Source of the DNA: Leishmania mexicana MHOM/GT/2001/U1103
Taxonomy: Eukaryota > Euglenozoa > Kinetoplastea > Trypanosomatida > Trypanosomatidae
Length of the DNA: 64,000 bases
NCBI RefSeq assembly: GCF_000234665.1
Contig: NC_018336.1
Coordinates: 1,157,069 to 1,221,068 of the forward strand
Reading direction: 5' to 3'
Notes under the pieces: model-generated
What the model was told of the DNA's origin: nothing
The model's input: only the letters and a program-made list of their open reading frames with translations
The model's database searches: none
Shown: piece after piece, positions 52,484-63,389 of the stretch
Layout of the letters: every line of letters starts with the position of its first letter
Position numbering within the stretch: position 1 is the stretch's first letter
Position numbers and translations under genes: made by a program

Positions 52484-55400
52484 ATGCAGAACGCTCACTC
52501 GACAGCGTCTCAGTTTACTGCCTCGCGGCCGTCTTGTGAGACGTTCGGGTCGCACTCCACTTTGCAGGGGAGCACTGAATTGCAGCAGCAGCATCAGCCC
52601 CCCTCATCGAAGAGGGGGCCGGCGGGCAGCAGCAGCGGTAGCCCCAGGTGCACGGTACCAGAGAGTGACGATGATGCTCTCGCCTACGCCTTGAGCGACG
52701 GGTGCTATATGCCTCTCTGGGAAGAGGTAGAGTCGCCGCCATCGCTCCGGCCGCTTCCTCAGCCTTTCGCCGTTTTGCGTGACACACAGTTGCCCACCGG
52801 CTCACGCAGCAATGCAAACGACCCAGGTGGCCTCTCGCCGCCGTCGACTGTTGACGACCGGATGCTCTTGTCGTCGCAGCGGGAAGGATCTGGCCGTGGG
52901 CCTGATTGTCATTGGTGTCATTCGCAGGCGTTGCAGACTCCGAAGGGTGAGGCAGATCTCATGGCATGGAAGATGACCTCTAGAACGACGCAGCTCCAGA
53001 AACTGAGTGACACCAGCAATACCGAGAGCGGGACCGGCACAGCGTCCTTCTTCCCGAGTGGCCCAATGCTCGCGAAGTCATCCTCGTCGAGTGCCGGACA
53101 GAGCGTCTCCAGCGGTGGGTCTCCGTGTGCCGCGTGGCCTCTATCGTGGAGGGGCACGCCCGGTGATTGCGGACGCCCGACCAGGGACTCCCCACACGCG
53201 AATAAGGCTCTGAGGAGTGGTGACCCTATGACGCAGGTGTGTCCGTCTTCTTCGGCAGTCCGTCGAAGCGTTTCTCCCATAGCAAGCAATCGAGGCTTGC
53301 TGTCTCCGATGCGAGTCTCACCGCAAGGGTCTGGCATGCCGGCTGCTGGTGCTGCTCACCACGCTACAAGCAGCAGACGCAGCGACGTCTCCTCGATCCA
53401 CACACACATGTCGCGCATCAAGAGCGTCGACAATTTCGACTACGGCTTGCAGGCGCTCGGCTTTCCTGTCGAGGACTGCCGCCGCGTCTCGAAGGCGTCC
53501 GCAAGGATGCGAGGAGAGTGCAGCAGCGGCGACTTTGGCAGCTTTCTCATGGTGGCGTCTACCAGGTCTGGCATCAACGATGAGGGCGGCAACAGTCTCC
53601 GCAACACCGCTTCCAGGACTGGCTTCACCGCAGGAGGCGGCGCCAGCAAAGCTGGCGCATCGTCGCTCCCGCCGCTTACACGCAGGCAATCTGAGCTGCC
53701 GCTGACCTTGTCCGGCTTGCGTGACGCCTTTCCTTCAGCATTTTTTGGCTTCTCTAGTCTGCCGCCTCGCTCGAGCAAGAGCGTCAGCGCGGCAACTTCC
53801 TCCTCAACAGCGCAGACCTCCACGTCGACCAGCTTGTTGAAGACCCTCTCGAGAACGATGGTCCCGACAGCCATTGAGACTGAGCGGCCGGTGCCAACCG
53901 GTGACGGTCTCTTCTCACCTGTCGCGCCTGGTGCACTTCGAACTTCTGCTGGCGCGGCCGCAGCGCGTCCGCAGCTAGGAGGTGCCAGCGAGCGAAGCTT
54001 CTCCACTAGCGTTTCCCCCGCAGAAGCGGTTGCGACTCCGCCGAGTGCGTCGCGTAGTAGAAGTGGCAGCAGTGGCGGTCTCGTGTCAGCATCGTTTCGC
54101 TCCATCCTGCAGTCGCGTCGTCTTCCATATAAACTTGACGTCGTGTATGGAGATCTCGCGCACAGCTCTAGTAACTTCACCGGCAATAAATCACCACGCA
54201 GAGGCGCTGGACATGGCAGCTCTTCCAACGGCCCTGTGGCCGGTTGCGGTGGAGGTGGTGCCACCGGGTTCCGCTCTACAGCGAAGTGGTGGAGTGCGAC
54301 GGATCAATCTAAGAGGGGCGACGATCGTGGCACACTCGTTGTTGTCGAGAGTGAGGAGAGGGACTCGCTGTCTGCAACGCGCCGGATGTCCAGCTCGTTC
54401 GTGTGGCCATTTGGCGAGGACGACTTTCAGGACTATGACGCACTCGGATCACTGGCGGTGTCGCCGAGCAACAGCAGCAGCAGCCCGAGCGACGGCAGCT
54501 CCTCCTTTGGTGAGGCGGACCTGGGTCTTACCCTCGAGGGGGGTACGGCCACGCCGCGGCAACTGCGACGCCAACTCGACGGCCTCGGTGGTGGCGGCAG
54601 TTTCACCCTCGAAGCGCCGGCTGATGGTGGTGTGCAGCTAGTAAAGGGAACGGGCAGGCGCAGTTGGCGAGACAGCATCTGGGCAGGCGGCGATTACGGC
54701 AGCAGTTCGGAGGAGCGCCGCCTGCCGCATCGCTCCCGAGACACCTTCCCCTCCTTCAAAGACAGCAGCGCCAACTGCTCGCGCGGCTTCAGCAGCCTCG
54801 CGCTGTCGTCGTTTATGCGGCATGCGGGGTCCACCAGCCTCAAGGGAATGGTGTGGGACTCCTTCGCCTCCTCCCCTGTGGCGCCGTCAAACCCCGTCAA
54901 CGGGTCTGCCCAGGACACCTCTTCTCCGCGGTCGACGTCGGTTAGGACGGCCGTGATGGCGAGCGAGAACGGCCGGATGGATGGCCTCTCGCACCCTTCT
55001 CTTTTCCAGGGTACGAGTAGCACAGCCGCCGGAACGCAAACGCTGCCGCTCGCCATCGTCCCCGCTACCAGTATTGCTGTCCGCACCTCCATACATCCCA
55101 TTGAGGTCCCCGCCCAGATTTCACCGCTGACGATTCGTGGCGGTGCATCCAAGAGCACGGCCTCCGAGGCCGTGACGAGTGAGGCGAGGCCGAACCACCA
55201 AGTACCGCGGCTACCGATGAACGTGGGATCGGCTGCCGGTTTGGCACACCAGAAGCAGGCGCGACAAGTCGCCGCGACTGGGCCAGACGGCGTTAGCAGC
55301 AGCAACGGGACCGCCGATGCGCCAGCAGAGCTCGTCCGTGCTGGTGTATTGCGATGGTCAAAACCCCTTCAAACTTCGGGCATGAACCTCAACGCTGTGC

Positions 55401-58400
55401 CCCCGTCACACGAGGCGACGGCTGCACACTCCGCCCGTCGCACGCAGGATGAGCTTTCGGCCTCGGGGCCTCCAGCTCCGAGGCCAACGGAATGGTTCGA
55501 CGTGCGGGGGTTGACCGTGCTTGAATGCTGTGGAGCAGCGGCAAAGAACGCGCCCCCGACAGCGCGGGTTTTCGCGGTGGATGGTGGCTACACGGTGCGC
55601 ATAGTCCAGGGCAACTTGGCCGGTGACTGCCAGACGGACGAGTGCGTCCAGCGGTGCGCTACTGCTATGACTGCCGCCAGCGAGGCGAACGCCCCTGACA
55701 AGGCCAACGCCGCCGCAGCGTCGCCGCCGCTTCCCTCCGTGCTGATTGACACGGCTGTTACGCGCTTCATCGAGGGTGGTGAAAATGCGATTGCGATAGT
55801 CATGGACACAGTGGAGGACTTTGTGCAGCGGCGGCAGGTTGCCGCGGCGGCGGCCGCCGTAAGTTTACAGGACAGGATGTGTGGTCGAGGTGGCTCGGCT
55901 TCCTCGTCTTCGCTCTCCCCTCCAGCGCTGTCGACTCACGTGGCAACGTTTCCGACAGCGAGCGTGGCACGGGCACTGTGCATCCGCGTCGTGAAGACCT
56001 TTCTTTCCTTCAAGGACACGCAAGCCAAGACACACCCGGACTGTGTGGCTGACTTGAAGGTGGCTGTTGCGCTGGTGCCGGCTAGCCTGCCGCCGAACTC
56101 TCCACCGACACTAAGGCCTGCGTCGACGCCCACAGTGTGCGCCAGCTCGCCTCCGGGGATTTCTCCCTACGCTGCTGAGAAAAGCGTCTTCTACGATGTG
56201 ATCTACACCGCCTGCACTCGCGACACCGGCTGTCGCCCACTCGAAGTGGCCACGTCACCGGTCTTCGGCGCGTGTCTGAATGAGTGCCAGTGGCACGTGG
56301 TTGAGGGCGAATCGGACATTGCTGTCGTCTTCGAGCGGACGCAGAGCTTTGCTGAGGTCGCTCGCGGGTGGCAGCAGCAGCGTCAGGGCTTCCTGTACAT
56401 CCAATTCCTCCATCAGTACTTCATTCCGGATGTGGCTGCCGCCCGCGGTGCGGGTGCGGCGAGGTTGCCGATGTTCAAGCAGCGGGGAGACAGTCGGCAC
56501 GGCGATATCATCGTCTCCTCCTTTACCATCACCACCTCTCCCTACTCAAGCGTGTTCGAGGCCATTCTTGACCAGCGCGCCGACACGCCGTGGCCACTTC
56601 TGGGTTACGCGCTGGGGAAAGGGCCCTGCACCGTGCTGGCGGTGGTGAACGTGCACGAGGAGGACGAAGAAGCGGCATACCCATTGAGCATTCTGCAGCG
56701 ACTAAAGTCAATGCAGCACCCGCGACCGCGGTGCGGCAGCATGCGCTCCTACATCACGGAGCAGCGCAACAAAATCGCAGACCTCAAGTGGCGTTTGGCC
56801 AGCATAACAGAGTCTCGGTCAGAGACGCAGGCCACTATCAAGCGCTTGATGCTCCTCACCTCGAAGCTCGAGTGCGGCGCGAAGGATGCCGAGGATTTCC
56901 TGTCGGACCCCAAGTCTGCTCACGTGCCAGTATACGTAGACGCGCGAAAGGCAGTCCCTGAGGTCGGTGGCGCGGACCCGCTTGTCCACACTTTCTCACC
57001 GACGTGCGAGACGCCTCAAGTGCTGGCCCTGGTGCAGCATTACTCTCCAGTCACCGGCTTCGCCTCGTACTCACCTAGAGCCGTATCGTCTCGGCTCAGG
57101 GAAACGACAGCGCGGTGGCTCACCTCTCCGGCGCGAACGTCGCCGATGGACTCGACCGCATCACGCACGGTGCCGCTGACGGCGCAGCTGTCTTTAACCC
57201 ACTCCACTCATTTCCAGGTAGCCGAGATCACCTCGCTTAGTGCGGCCAACACCTCGGAAGTCGACTGGCAGCGGTGCGCGACGTGGCGCCGCCTCAGCGA
57301 GCGCTTTCGAAGCGGCTTCAATGCCACCGTGGCCGTGGTGCAGGAGTCCGCCGGGGAGAACCGTGCGTGGTCGTCGCGGGTGATACTCGAACTGGTCCGC
57401 GGCGTGCTCAAGGATTCGTGGGGAGGAGTCTCCAACACGCCCACGAAAGCTGGGGATGGTGACTATCCGTCGCTCGCCTTGCGTCAGGTGGTGCGGGTCG
57501 CAGCGTCTGTCTACCACTGCAGCGACTCGGCTGTCGCCGATCTGCTCCGCACCTCCACTACAAGTCACATAGCCACTAGTGCTTCCGTCCTCGGCGCGGT
57601 GTCCTTCGCACCGGCCAAGATGGCTGTGCGGCCGCTCGCCGGCGCGTGCGCACCAGTGAACGTGCCAAGCAAACCGATCACCTCGCTTGGGGAGTTGGAG
57701 ACACTCTTGCGCGAGGCGCTCGAGCGCCTGCGTGTTGCGCAGGCTGCCGCAGAAGATGCAGCGCCGCACGATGGCGTGCAGGACGCACTCACGCGGCAGT
57801 GCCTGCTTGCGCCGGGGTACACCGTCGTGAGCATCGAGCTTACGCAGCAGGTGACAGCGGCTCACCGCTGCTCGCACGCGAGCATTGATGCGGAGCACTC
57901 TGTCAACGACAGCGAGGATGTGTACGTGAGCACTCTGACGGTTGTAAACCTTGGCGGCCACTACGCGTTGCTGTCGGAGGCAATCAGGGCAAGCGCCGCG
58001 GCAGGCGACAGGCACGAGGACGACCCTATCGCACCTTATGCGAGGAGAAGGGTAGGAACGATACCTGCAACCTCTAGTGGCGCGGCGCCGTTGGCAGCTA
58101 GGGCCCTGCTCGCGCGCCTCCTCATGCACCGTCGCCACATGGTCGTGTGCGCTGTGGCCTTGCCTGCTGTTCCGACGCTTGAGACGGCGGATCAGCTGCT
58201 GTGCACTGTGAGAGACTTCGTAAAACATGTGGCGAACCAGGCCGCAACGGGGGCGCCGTCGCTCGGCAGTGTGCAGCACTTCATCGCTCACCTGAGAGCT
58301 GTTCTGCGCGTAGCAGAGCACAGACACGGTGGTGTGAGCTACTCGCTCATTAGCATCCGCGACGCGGTGAAGCGCGCCTTTGCCGTCTTGCGCGACCCGC

Positions 58401-60226
58401 GCAGCGTAGCCTTCACCTTCTATCCATTCACGCCGGAAGATGCGGAGGCACTGGCGCCGCCTGCGTCACCGCTGCGCGTCGACCGAGCTGCAGATGAATC
58501 GGCATCTGTGAGGGAGTGCGGGTCATCGGATGGCCTCACCAGTGGCACCGTGCTCATCATCAGCGGCGGTGACGGTCGCAGGACGCCGACGTCGTCGTCG
58601 CCAGCGACGGAAAATGAAGGGCTGCGCGTGCCGTGTGCGGCCGTGCCGAAGGCGACGCCAATGAAAGGTACGCGCCCTAGCAGGGGAGAGCACGGCTCCT
58701 TCGACTGCCGTGCCGTCGGTAACGCGATGAGTGTGTGCACGGCGCTTCTGGGAAACGCGGCCACCTACTACGGCATTTGCTACGACCGCAAGGAGGATCC
58801 TCTACTGCTGTGCCGCGACTTGACGATGTCTTTCTGCCGATCAGCGCCGCGGAATCGGCTATGCGCCCTCACCACTGCCACTCCGGTGACCACGACGGCG
58901 CGCACCGAGGTGCCGCACCCCAGCGACATCAGGGAGAAGGACGAGGACAAGCAGGTGACGGTGCCGAGTGTGCTGGTGCTCAATGCGGCCACCACCAGCG
59001 CGCATGTCCATCAATGCGGCACATGGGTACGCGTCCCCGTCCCCACCACGCTGCCCCCGGCGCCAGCACAGCCACAGTACTTCTCATTAGGCGCAGATGA
59101 GCTGGTCCGCATCAAGCCCACGTCGATGGGCATGAAGAGCTCACGGCTAATGCGAGCCGTGTCGTGTGTGTCGCGTGGGCGAACGGCAGCGTTGCTTCTA
59201 TCAGACACGGAGTCGTGTGATGCGACGTCATCGATTGCGTGGCTGACGCTGCGCACCGTGATAGGTGGCATCTTCCACTCGCTCAGTGTGAAGGAGGTGG
59301 AAGGGGTGCGGCACTGCGCGGCAATGCGAGCCTTCCTGATTGAGCAGGACAGCAAGGACGTGTTTGCCGACTTGCTGGCGCCGAACCTGACCCCCGCGCA
59401 CCCGCGACAGCCGCTGACTCGACTCGATTACTCACCCTTCTGCGGCCCCGTCCCGTCGGACACGACTGCCGTGCCTGTGAAGGATTTGCAGGACGTGAAC
59501 GTGGCGCTCACTTCTGTGCTGCTTGGTGCTCGCCTGGCTCATGAGTCGGCCACTTTAACGGCCGCGGAGCAGCTACAGGGCTGCATCGTTCTGCATCTCA
59601 CGTTCCACCAGTACGTCCCGGCAACAGCTAGCGTCCTTGCCGACGTAGTGGTGTCGTCGCTGTGGTGTGTGCACATGGGATCCAGCTTCGGCTGGATGGA
59701 GGCGTTGCACAAGGCACCGAGCACTGCCACCGGTGCGTTGCTGCGCTACTGGTTGGGGGGCCCCTGTTACACTACCGCCATCGCCGGATTTTCCCGGTAT
59801 GTGGGGGTCCGTGCAGCGACGTGGCGTGCCATCATCGACACCCAACAGCGTGTGAGCCTGATTGTGCTGCGGATGCCGCGCTTTGGCAGCGTCCGTGCCT
59901 ACATGGACTACCTCAGCGAGACTCTGGCCAGGTGCACGAAAAAGGCACCAGCGGCAGCGAAGTTGTGTGGCGAGCTGGGAGGCGCTGTGAGCGTCACGGA
60001 CACTTCAAGCGCATCCGCCGCCTCGCCGCCGAGTCCGAAGTGGAAGTGCGACGGCTCACCGAAGATGGTTGCCGGCGTGACGGAGGCGGTGGTGCGGGTG
60101 ATGGTGTTGCTAGAGGAGGCGCAGCGCATAATTGGCCGCAGTGGCAAGGACGGCATCACTCCAACGAAGCAGCTAGGGTTACTGGCGCATGACGAGAGCA
60201 TGTTTGCTGCCTTAGACACCGTTTGA
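52484..60226 (+). CDS. Giant protein with three degenerate kinesin-motor-like domains (2)
   Basis: A 2580-residue intact frame from the ATG at 52484 to the TGA at 60224-60226. About the first 1000 residues are Ser/Gly/Pro-rich and probably disordered. Three motor-like domains follow at about 1004-1450, 1577-1948 and 2079-2490. The second aligns best with kinesins: SGFNATVAVVQESAGENRAW against the GYNxTIFAYGQTGSGKT region. The others have GENAIAIVMDT and GRTAALLLSDTESC at this place. Each then has a strand resembling the one before switch II (DIIVSSFTI, DVYVSTLTVVNLGGHY, DVVVSSLWCVHMG), a counterpart of the LGGN helix (LGYALGKGPC, LLRYWLGGPCYTTAI; weak in domain 2) and a last helix with GSM or GSV. 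P-loop and switch motifs are degenerate in all three. A coiled-coil-like helix follows domain 1 (about 1425-1475). It is probably a paralogue of giant gene 1. Confidence 0.8.
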   Translation: MQNAHSTASQFTASRPSCETFGSHSTLQGSTELQQQHQPPSSKRGPAGSSSGSPRCTVPESDDDALAYALSDGCYMPLWEEVESPPSLRPLPQPFAVLRDTQLPTGSRSNANDPGGLSPPSTVDDRMLLSSQREGSGRGPDCHWCHSQALQTPKGEADLMAWKMTSRTTQLQKLSDTSNTESGTGTASFFPSGPMLAKSSSSSAGQSVSSGGSPCAAWPLSWRGTPGDCGRPTRDSPHANKALRSGDPMTQVCPSSSAVRRSVSPIASNRGLLSPMRVSPQGSGMPAAGAAHHATSSRRSDVSSIHTHMSRIKSVDNFDYGLQALGFPVEDCRRVSKASARMRGECSSGDFGSFLMVASTRSGINDEGGNSLRNTASRTGFTAGGGASKAGASSLPPLTRRQSELPLTLSGLRDAFPSAFFGFSSLPPRSSKSVSAATSSSTAQTSTSTSLLKTLSRTMVPTAIETERPVPTGDGLFSPVAPGALRTSAGAAAARPQLGGASERSFSTSVSPAEAVATPPSASRSRSGSSGGLVSASFRSILQSRRLPYKLDVVYGDLAHSSSNFTGNKSPRRGAGHGSSSNGPVAGCGGGGATGFRSTAKWWSATDQSKRGDDRGTLVVVESEERDSLSATRRMSSSFVWPFGEDDFQDYDALGSLAVSPSNSSSSPSDGSSSFGEADLGLTLEGGTATPRQLRRQLDGLGGGGSFTLEAPADGGVQLVKGTGRRSWRDSIWAGGDYGSSSEERRLPHRSRDTFPSFKDSSANCSRGFSSLALSSFMRHAGSTSLKGMVWDSFASSPVAPSNPVNGSAQDTSSPRSTSVRTAVMASENGRMDGLSHPSLFQGTSSTAAGTQTLPLAIVPATSIAVRTSIHPIEVPAQISPLTIRGGASKSTASEAVTSEARPNHQVPRLPMNVGSAAGLAHQKQARQVAATGPDGVSSSNGTADAPAELVRAGVLRWSKPLQTSGMNLNAVPPSHEATAAHSARRTQDELSASGPPAPRPTEWFDVRGLTVLECCGAAAKNAPPTARVFAVDGGYTVRIVQGNLAGDCQTDECVQRCATAMTAASEANAPDKANAAAASPPLPSVLIDTAVTRFIEGGENAIAIVMDTVEDFVQRRQVAAAAAAVSLQDRMCGRGGSASSSSLSPPALSTHVATFPTASVARALCIRVVKTFLSFKDTQAKTHPDCVADLKVAVALVPASLPPNSPPTLRPASTPTVCASSPPGISPYAAEKSVFYDVIYTACTRDTGCRPLEVATSPVFGACLNECQWHVVEGESDIAVVFERTQSFAEVARGWQQQRQGFLYIQFLHQYFIPDVAAARGAGAARLPMFKQRGDSRHGDIIVSSFTITTSPYSSVFEAILDQRADTPWPLLGYALGKGPCTVLAVVNVHEEDEEAAYPLSILQRLKSMQHPRPRCGSMRSYITEQRNKIADLKWRLASITESRSETQATIKRLMLLTSKLECGAKDAEDFLSDPKSAHVPVYVDARKAVPEVGGADPLVHTFSPTCETPQVLALVQHYSPVTGFASYSPRAVSSRLRETTARWLTSPARTSPMDSTASRTVPLTAQLSLTHSTHFQVAEITSLSAANTSEVDWQRCATWRRLSERFRSGFNATVAVVQESAGENRAWSSRVILELVRGVLKDSWGGVSNTPTKAGDGDYPSLALRQVVRVAASVYHCSDSAVADLLRTSTTSHIATSASVLGAVSFAPAKMAVRPLAGACAPVNVPSKPITSLGELETLLREALERLRVAQAAAEDAAPHDGVQDALTRQCLLAPGYTVVSIELTQQVTAAHRCSHASIDAEHSVNDSEDVYVSTLTVVNLGGHYALLSEAIRASAAAGDRHEDDPIAPYARRRVGTIPATSSGAAPLAARALLARLLMHRRHMVVCAVALPAVPTLETADQLLCTVRDFVKHVANQAATGAPSLGSVQHFIAHLRAVLRVAEHRHGGVSYSLISIRDAVKRAFAVLRDPRSVAFTFYPFTPEDAEALAPPASPLRVDRAADESASVRECGSSDGLTSGTVLIISGGDGRRTPTSSSPATENEGLRVPCAAVPKATPMKGTRPSRGEHGSFDCRAVGNAMSVCTALLGNAATYYGICYDRKEDPLLLCRDLTMSFCRSAPRNRLCALTTATPVTTTARTEVPHPSDIREKDEDKQVTVPSVLVLNAATTSAHVHQCGTWVRVPVPTTLPPAPAQPQYFSLGADELVRIKPTSMGMKSSRLMRAVSCVSRGRTAALLLSDTESCDATSSIAWLTLRTVIGGIFHSLSVKEVEGVRHCAAMRAFLIEQDSKDVFADLLAPNLTPAHPRQPLTRLDYSPFCGPVPSDTTAVPVKDLQDVNVALTSVLLGARLAHESATLTAAEQLQGCIVLHLTFHQYVPATASVLADVVVSSLWCVHMGSSFGWMEALHKAPSTATGALLRYWLGGPCYTTAIAGFSRYVGVRAATWRAIIDTQQRVSLIVLRMPRFGSVRAYMDYLSETLARCTKKAPAAAKLCGELGGAVSVTDTSSASAASPPSPKWKCDGSPKMVAGVTEAVVRVMVLLEEAQRIIGRSGKDGITPTKQLGLLAHDESMFAALDTV

Positions 60227-60248
60227 GGAGGCGGTGTGTATGTGTGTG

Positions 60249-60306
60249 TGGGGGGGGGAGGAGGGGCGGTGGTAGAGTTGACTGTCGGAAGACAAGATGG
60301 GGGGGG
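60249..60306 (+). repeat. G-run cluster after giant gene 2
   Basis: Contains a G9 run, GGAGGAGGGGCGGTGG and a G8 run within 58 bases. The composition could fold as a G-quadruplex on the + strand or in RNA. Confidence 0.5.
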
Positions 60307-63217
60307 GCGTAGTCCTTTACGCGCCATTTACCTTTCTCTGTCTTTTTCTGTCTTTCTCTACCTTTTTTTTCTCGCGCTTCGCTTGTTGTTTGTGAGCGTG
60401 TACGTTTGGCGGTAGGTGTAGGAGCGCAGTTGACGCTGCTGATGGGTACGCTTTTCCGGCTTGCTTTGTGTTGGCCTCCCGTCTCAACAGTCGACGCGTA
60501 ATCCACCTGTGCGCGACATTCTCTGCCATCAGATCTGGATGACTTGCAGTGCCCATCGCTACGGCGACTACTACCATCCGTCGATCCATTCCCTCAGGTA
60601 AAAGTTCGTCGAAGGGAGGCGGGGCGGTCAGCGCCCGTCGTCCCTATTTCTCCTCTGGGCTTGAATATCCGTGGATGAAGTGGAGGGATGGAGAGATTGC
60701 TCAGACGCTGCTGACGTTTTACAGGCTGGCAAGTGGCAACTGTCGACGAGGGGGGGGGTCATCCCCTTTTCGTATGGTCCACAACAGGGCCGCGAAGGGG
60801 AGTTGTGTGATACAACAATCCTCCTCTAACCCGCATGGGCTCTTGCGACTGTCCTCTTTACTCGCACAATGTTGCAGCTACAAGTCACACCTCTTGCTTA
60901 TGTGCTGTCCCCCTCCCCCTCCCCTCTTTCTCCACGCGACACGCCGGTTAAACGAAACGAAACCCCCACACCCTCACCTTGCGTGTTCATCAAGTTTCAT
61001 GCCTCCCTCACCTTGCTCCGCTACGTGCCGGAGGCGGGGGAGGGAGGCGGAAAATGCATAGTGGGGGACGGTCGTGAAGGATGCTGTTCTTGTCAGTTTC
61101 TCCGTTCCTACGATTTTATTTCGTTCCATCCGGGTGTGGACAGGGGATCCCCACTTGGCACGGGGCTTTTCTCACACACGTTCCTCTGTCGTTTCCATCT
61201 CCCTTCGAGTACCGTTGTCGTTGGGCGTTGTGCACGTTAGGCAAGTTCGCTCTTGCCGCTTTCTAGGGGGTACACTTTTGCTTTTCAGTTGTCTTCGACT
61301 CAAGGCGCGTGCGGCGCGTACACGGGAGCCGTCTTTTTTTAGTGCCTCATGGAACCCCGCGCGCCCTGCGTTGGGGTGCGCAGATGCGTGCAGGTTATGC
61401 ATATATGCGCTTGTGGCTTTCTGTGGTCGCACGTGTGGCTCTCAGCGTTTTTCCGCCTCTCTGCAGTTCCCTTCTTTTTTTCGCCGCTTGGTCGGGCATG
61501 TAGTCTTCTTCCACCCCCTTGCTGAACGCACCTCCAAATCCGTGCTCCTTCCAATTTGAGTAGTCGGCCCTTTTCCGATGCCAAGGGGTGCTCAGGCTTT
61601 ATCGTTGCGAGGGCAGGGACCGCCGCAAGCGCCAGTGCGCCTGCCTCGGAAGCGATCGTTTCCTCCATCAAGACCGTCTGTTCTTACGGAGGAAGGGGGC
61701 CGGTTGCTCGCATTCAACATTGCGAAGGGAATTTTGTGCTGCTCAGTCAGTAGCGCAGCGAAAGGCGGTGGGAAAACGATGATAGCGCCGGAAAGTGCGT
61801 CATCTTGTGCTGGGTTGTCATTACCGCTGTAAATAATTTCCCAGTCACTTCACCCCGCTGGCTTACCGGCCGTGGCCGGGCTCGGTGTGCGGGTGGGCTC
61901 GAAGCAGCAGTGCCAAAGGGGAAAACGCTTGCTGAACAAGAAATGGATAACTGAAATGCGTGCGCGCGGAAGCTGGAGAGTGCGAGTTTCTAGACAACAC
62001 ACGGCCAGCAGGGGGGGCGCACGTTTCTTCTCCCAGTTTTCCACACTTAACTGAGGGAGGACGTCAGCCAAACAAAAAACCCGCATTGCGCATCCCTGCC
62101 GCTGGTGGCCGATTGAATGGGAAAGCCAAGCCGAGACGATGGCAGCGTACATTTTGTCCTTCAGCAGTGGCGGTTGTGCTTCGTACAGGCGCGCAAGCGG
62201 AGAGGGCAAGAAAATGCATTTTGTTTTGTCATGCTCGCTTTTTCATTTCGCAGCGTAGACAAAATCCGCTGGTGCAGAGTAGACACTCGCACAGAACGGG
62301 CTCTCGCAGCCGAGAAACGGCGTGGCGGGCGCGCATCTTATTGTGCAGAATATGTACACCCCCCCCTTTCAGCTTTACAGGCTCGAAGGAAAAGGTGGCG
62401 ATGCTCATGACACGTTCGCGTTCTTCCTGCCTCTCGTCATTTTACATCTCTGCACTCAACTCTCTCTCTCTATCCTTTGCATACCCCACGTCTTCTTTCC
62501 CGCCGCCTTATTCACTTGTGGTGGCGGTTTTCTTGCTTTTTTTTTCGCAGTGACAGTGCTTGGCTCCATCCAGGTTTTTCCCTGCCGCCTGCATGCTCAC
62601 GGCCGCTATCCTCCCTCCTCCTCACTACGCATCTTCTTCTTTCACCGTTCGGGCGCCTGAACCCTCTTTCCATTCTCCCCTTTCACTTCCATCGTTTTAT
62701 CACCCCCCCCTCCTCCCCACCGCACTCCATCCCACCCCTCGCGTCCACGCTCAGATTTTTACTTTGCGTACCGAGGCAGCATCCGGTGGTGAAGAAGAAG
62801 CACCTCAAACGCAAGCAAGGGAAGGGCTGGCTCGGTTTTCTCGCTGTGCGTGGCGTTGCCCATCACATTCCCCTATTTCACGTTTCTCTTCCGTTTTTTC
62901 TCTGAGCCTCTTCCGTGTCCATTCCCTTCCTTCTTTCGCACCCACTCAGTGGGCATATACCCTCCACCCTCCCCCCTCTCTCTGCTACGGTGGCTCTCTG
63001 CACCGCTGCACCCACCTTTACTGCTATCTTCTGTTGCTTCACCTCCGGCGTTTCTCTTGTCGTTTGCTTCACGCTGGCTTTTCGGTCTCGTTCGCCGTCT
63101 TGGTTCCCTCACGCAACCCCCACTGTCCCTTCATTGAGTTCGATTTTGGGCAGGTCACTGTTGCTGTTCTGCTCTATCTGTCGTGCACTAGAACAGTGCC
63201 GCAGGGTCGCCGTTTTT

Positions 63218-63238
63218 CACACACACACACACACACAC
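63218..63238. repeat. (CA)n microsatellite
   Basis: CA dinucleotide run in the presumed 5' region of the PEX13-like gene. Confidence 0.9.
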
Positions 63239-63389
63239 GCATACATACAGACATACAGGACTGCTACGACTTGTGTCATCTTTGGCAGTCGCTCTGTGTA
63301 CGGTGTCGCACCACTATCGCGCCCCCTTCCGTTTTCCTGTTTCCCTCGTTAGCTCGGCACCTCGTCACCCGAACACTTAGCGGCTCACC

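Larger units (their letters stand above)
60227..63389. other. Intergenic region between giant gene 2 and PEX13-like gene
   Basis: No supported gene. G-rich runs directly follow the stop at 60249-60306. The part from about 62400 is strongly CT-rich; frames there (such as 62560-63435, overlapping the next start) encode low-complexity sequence. Confidence 0.5.
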
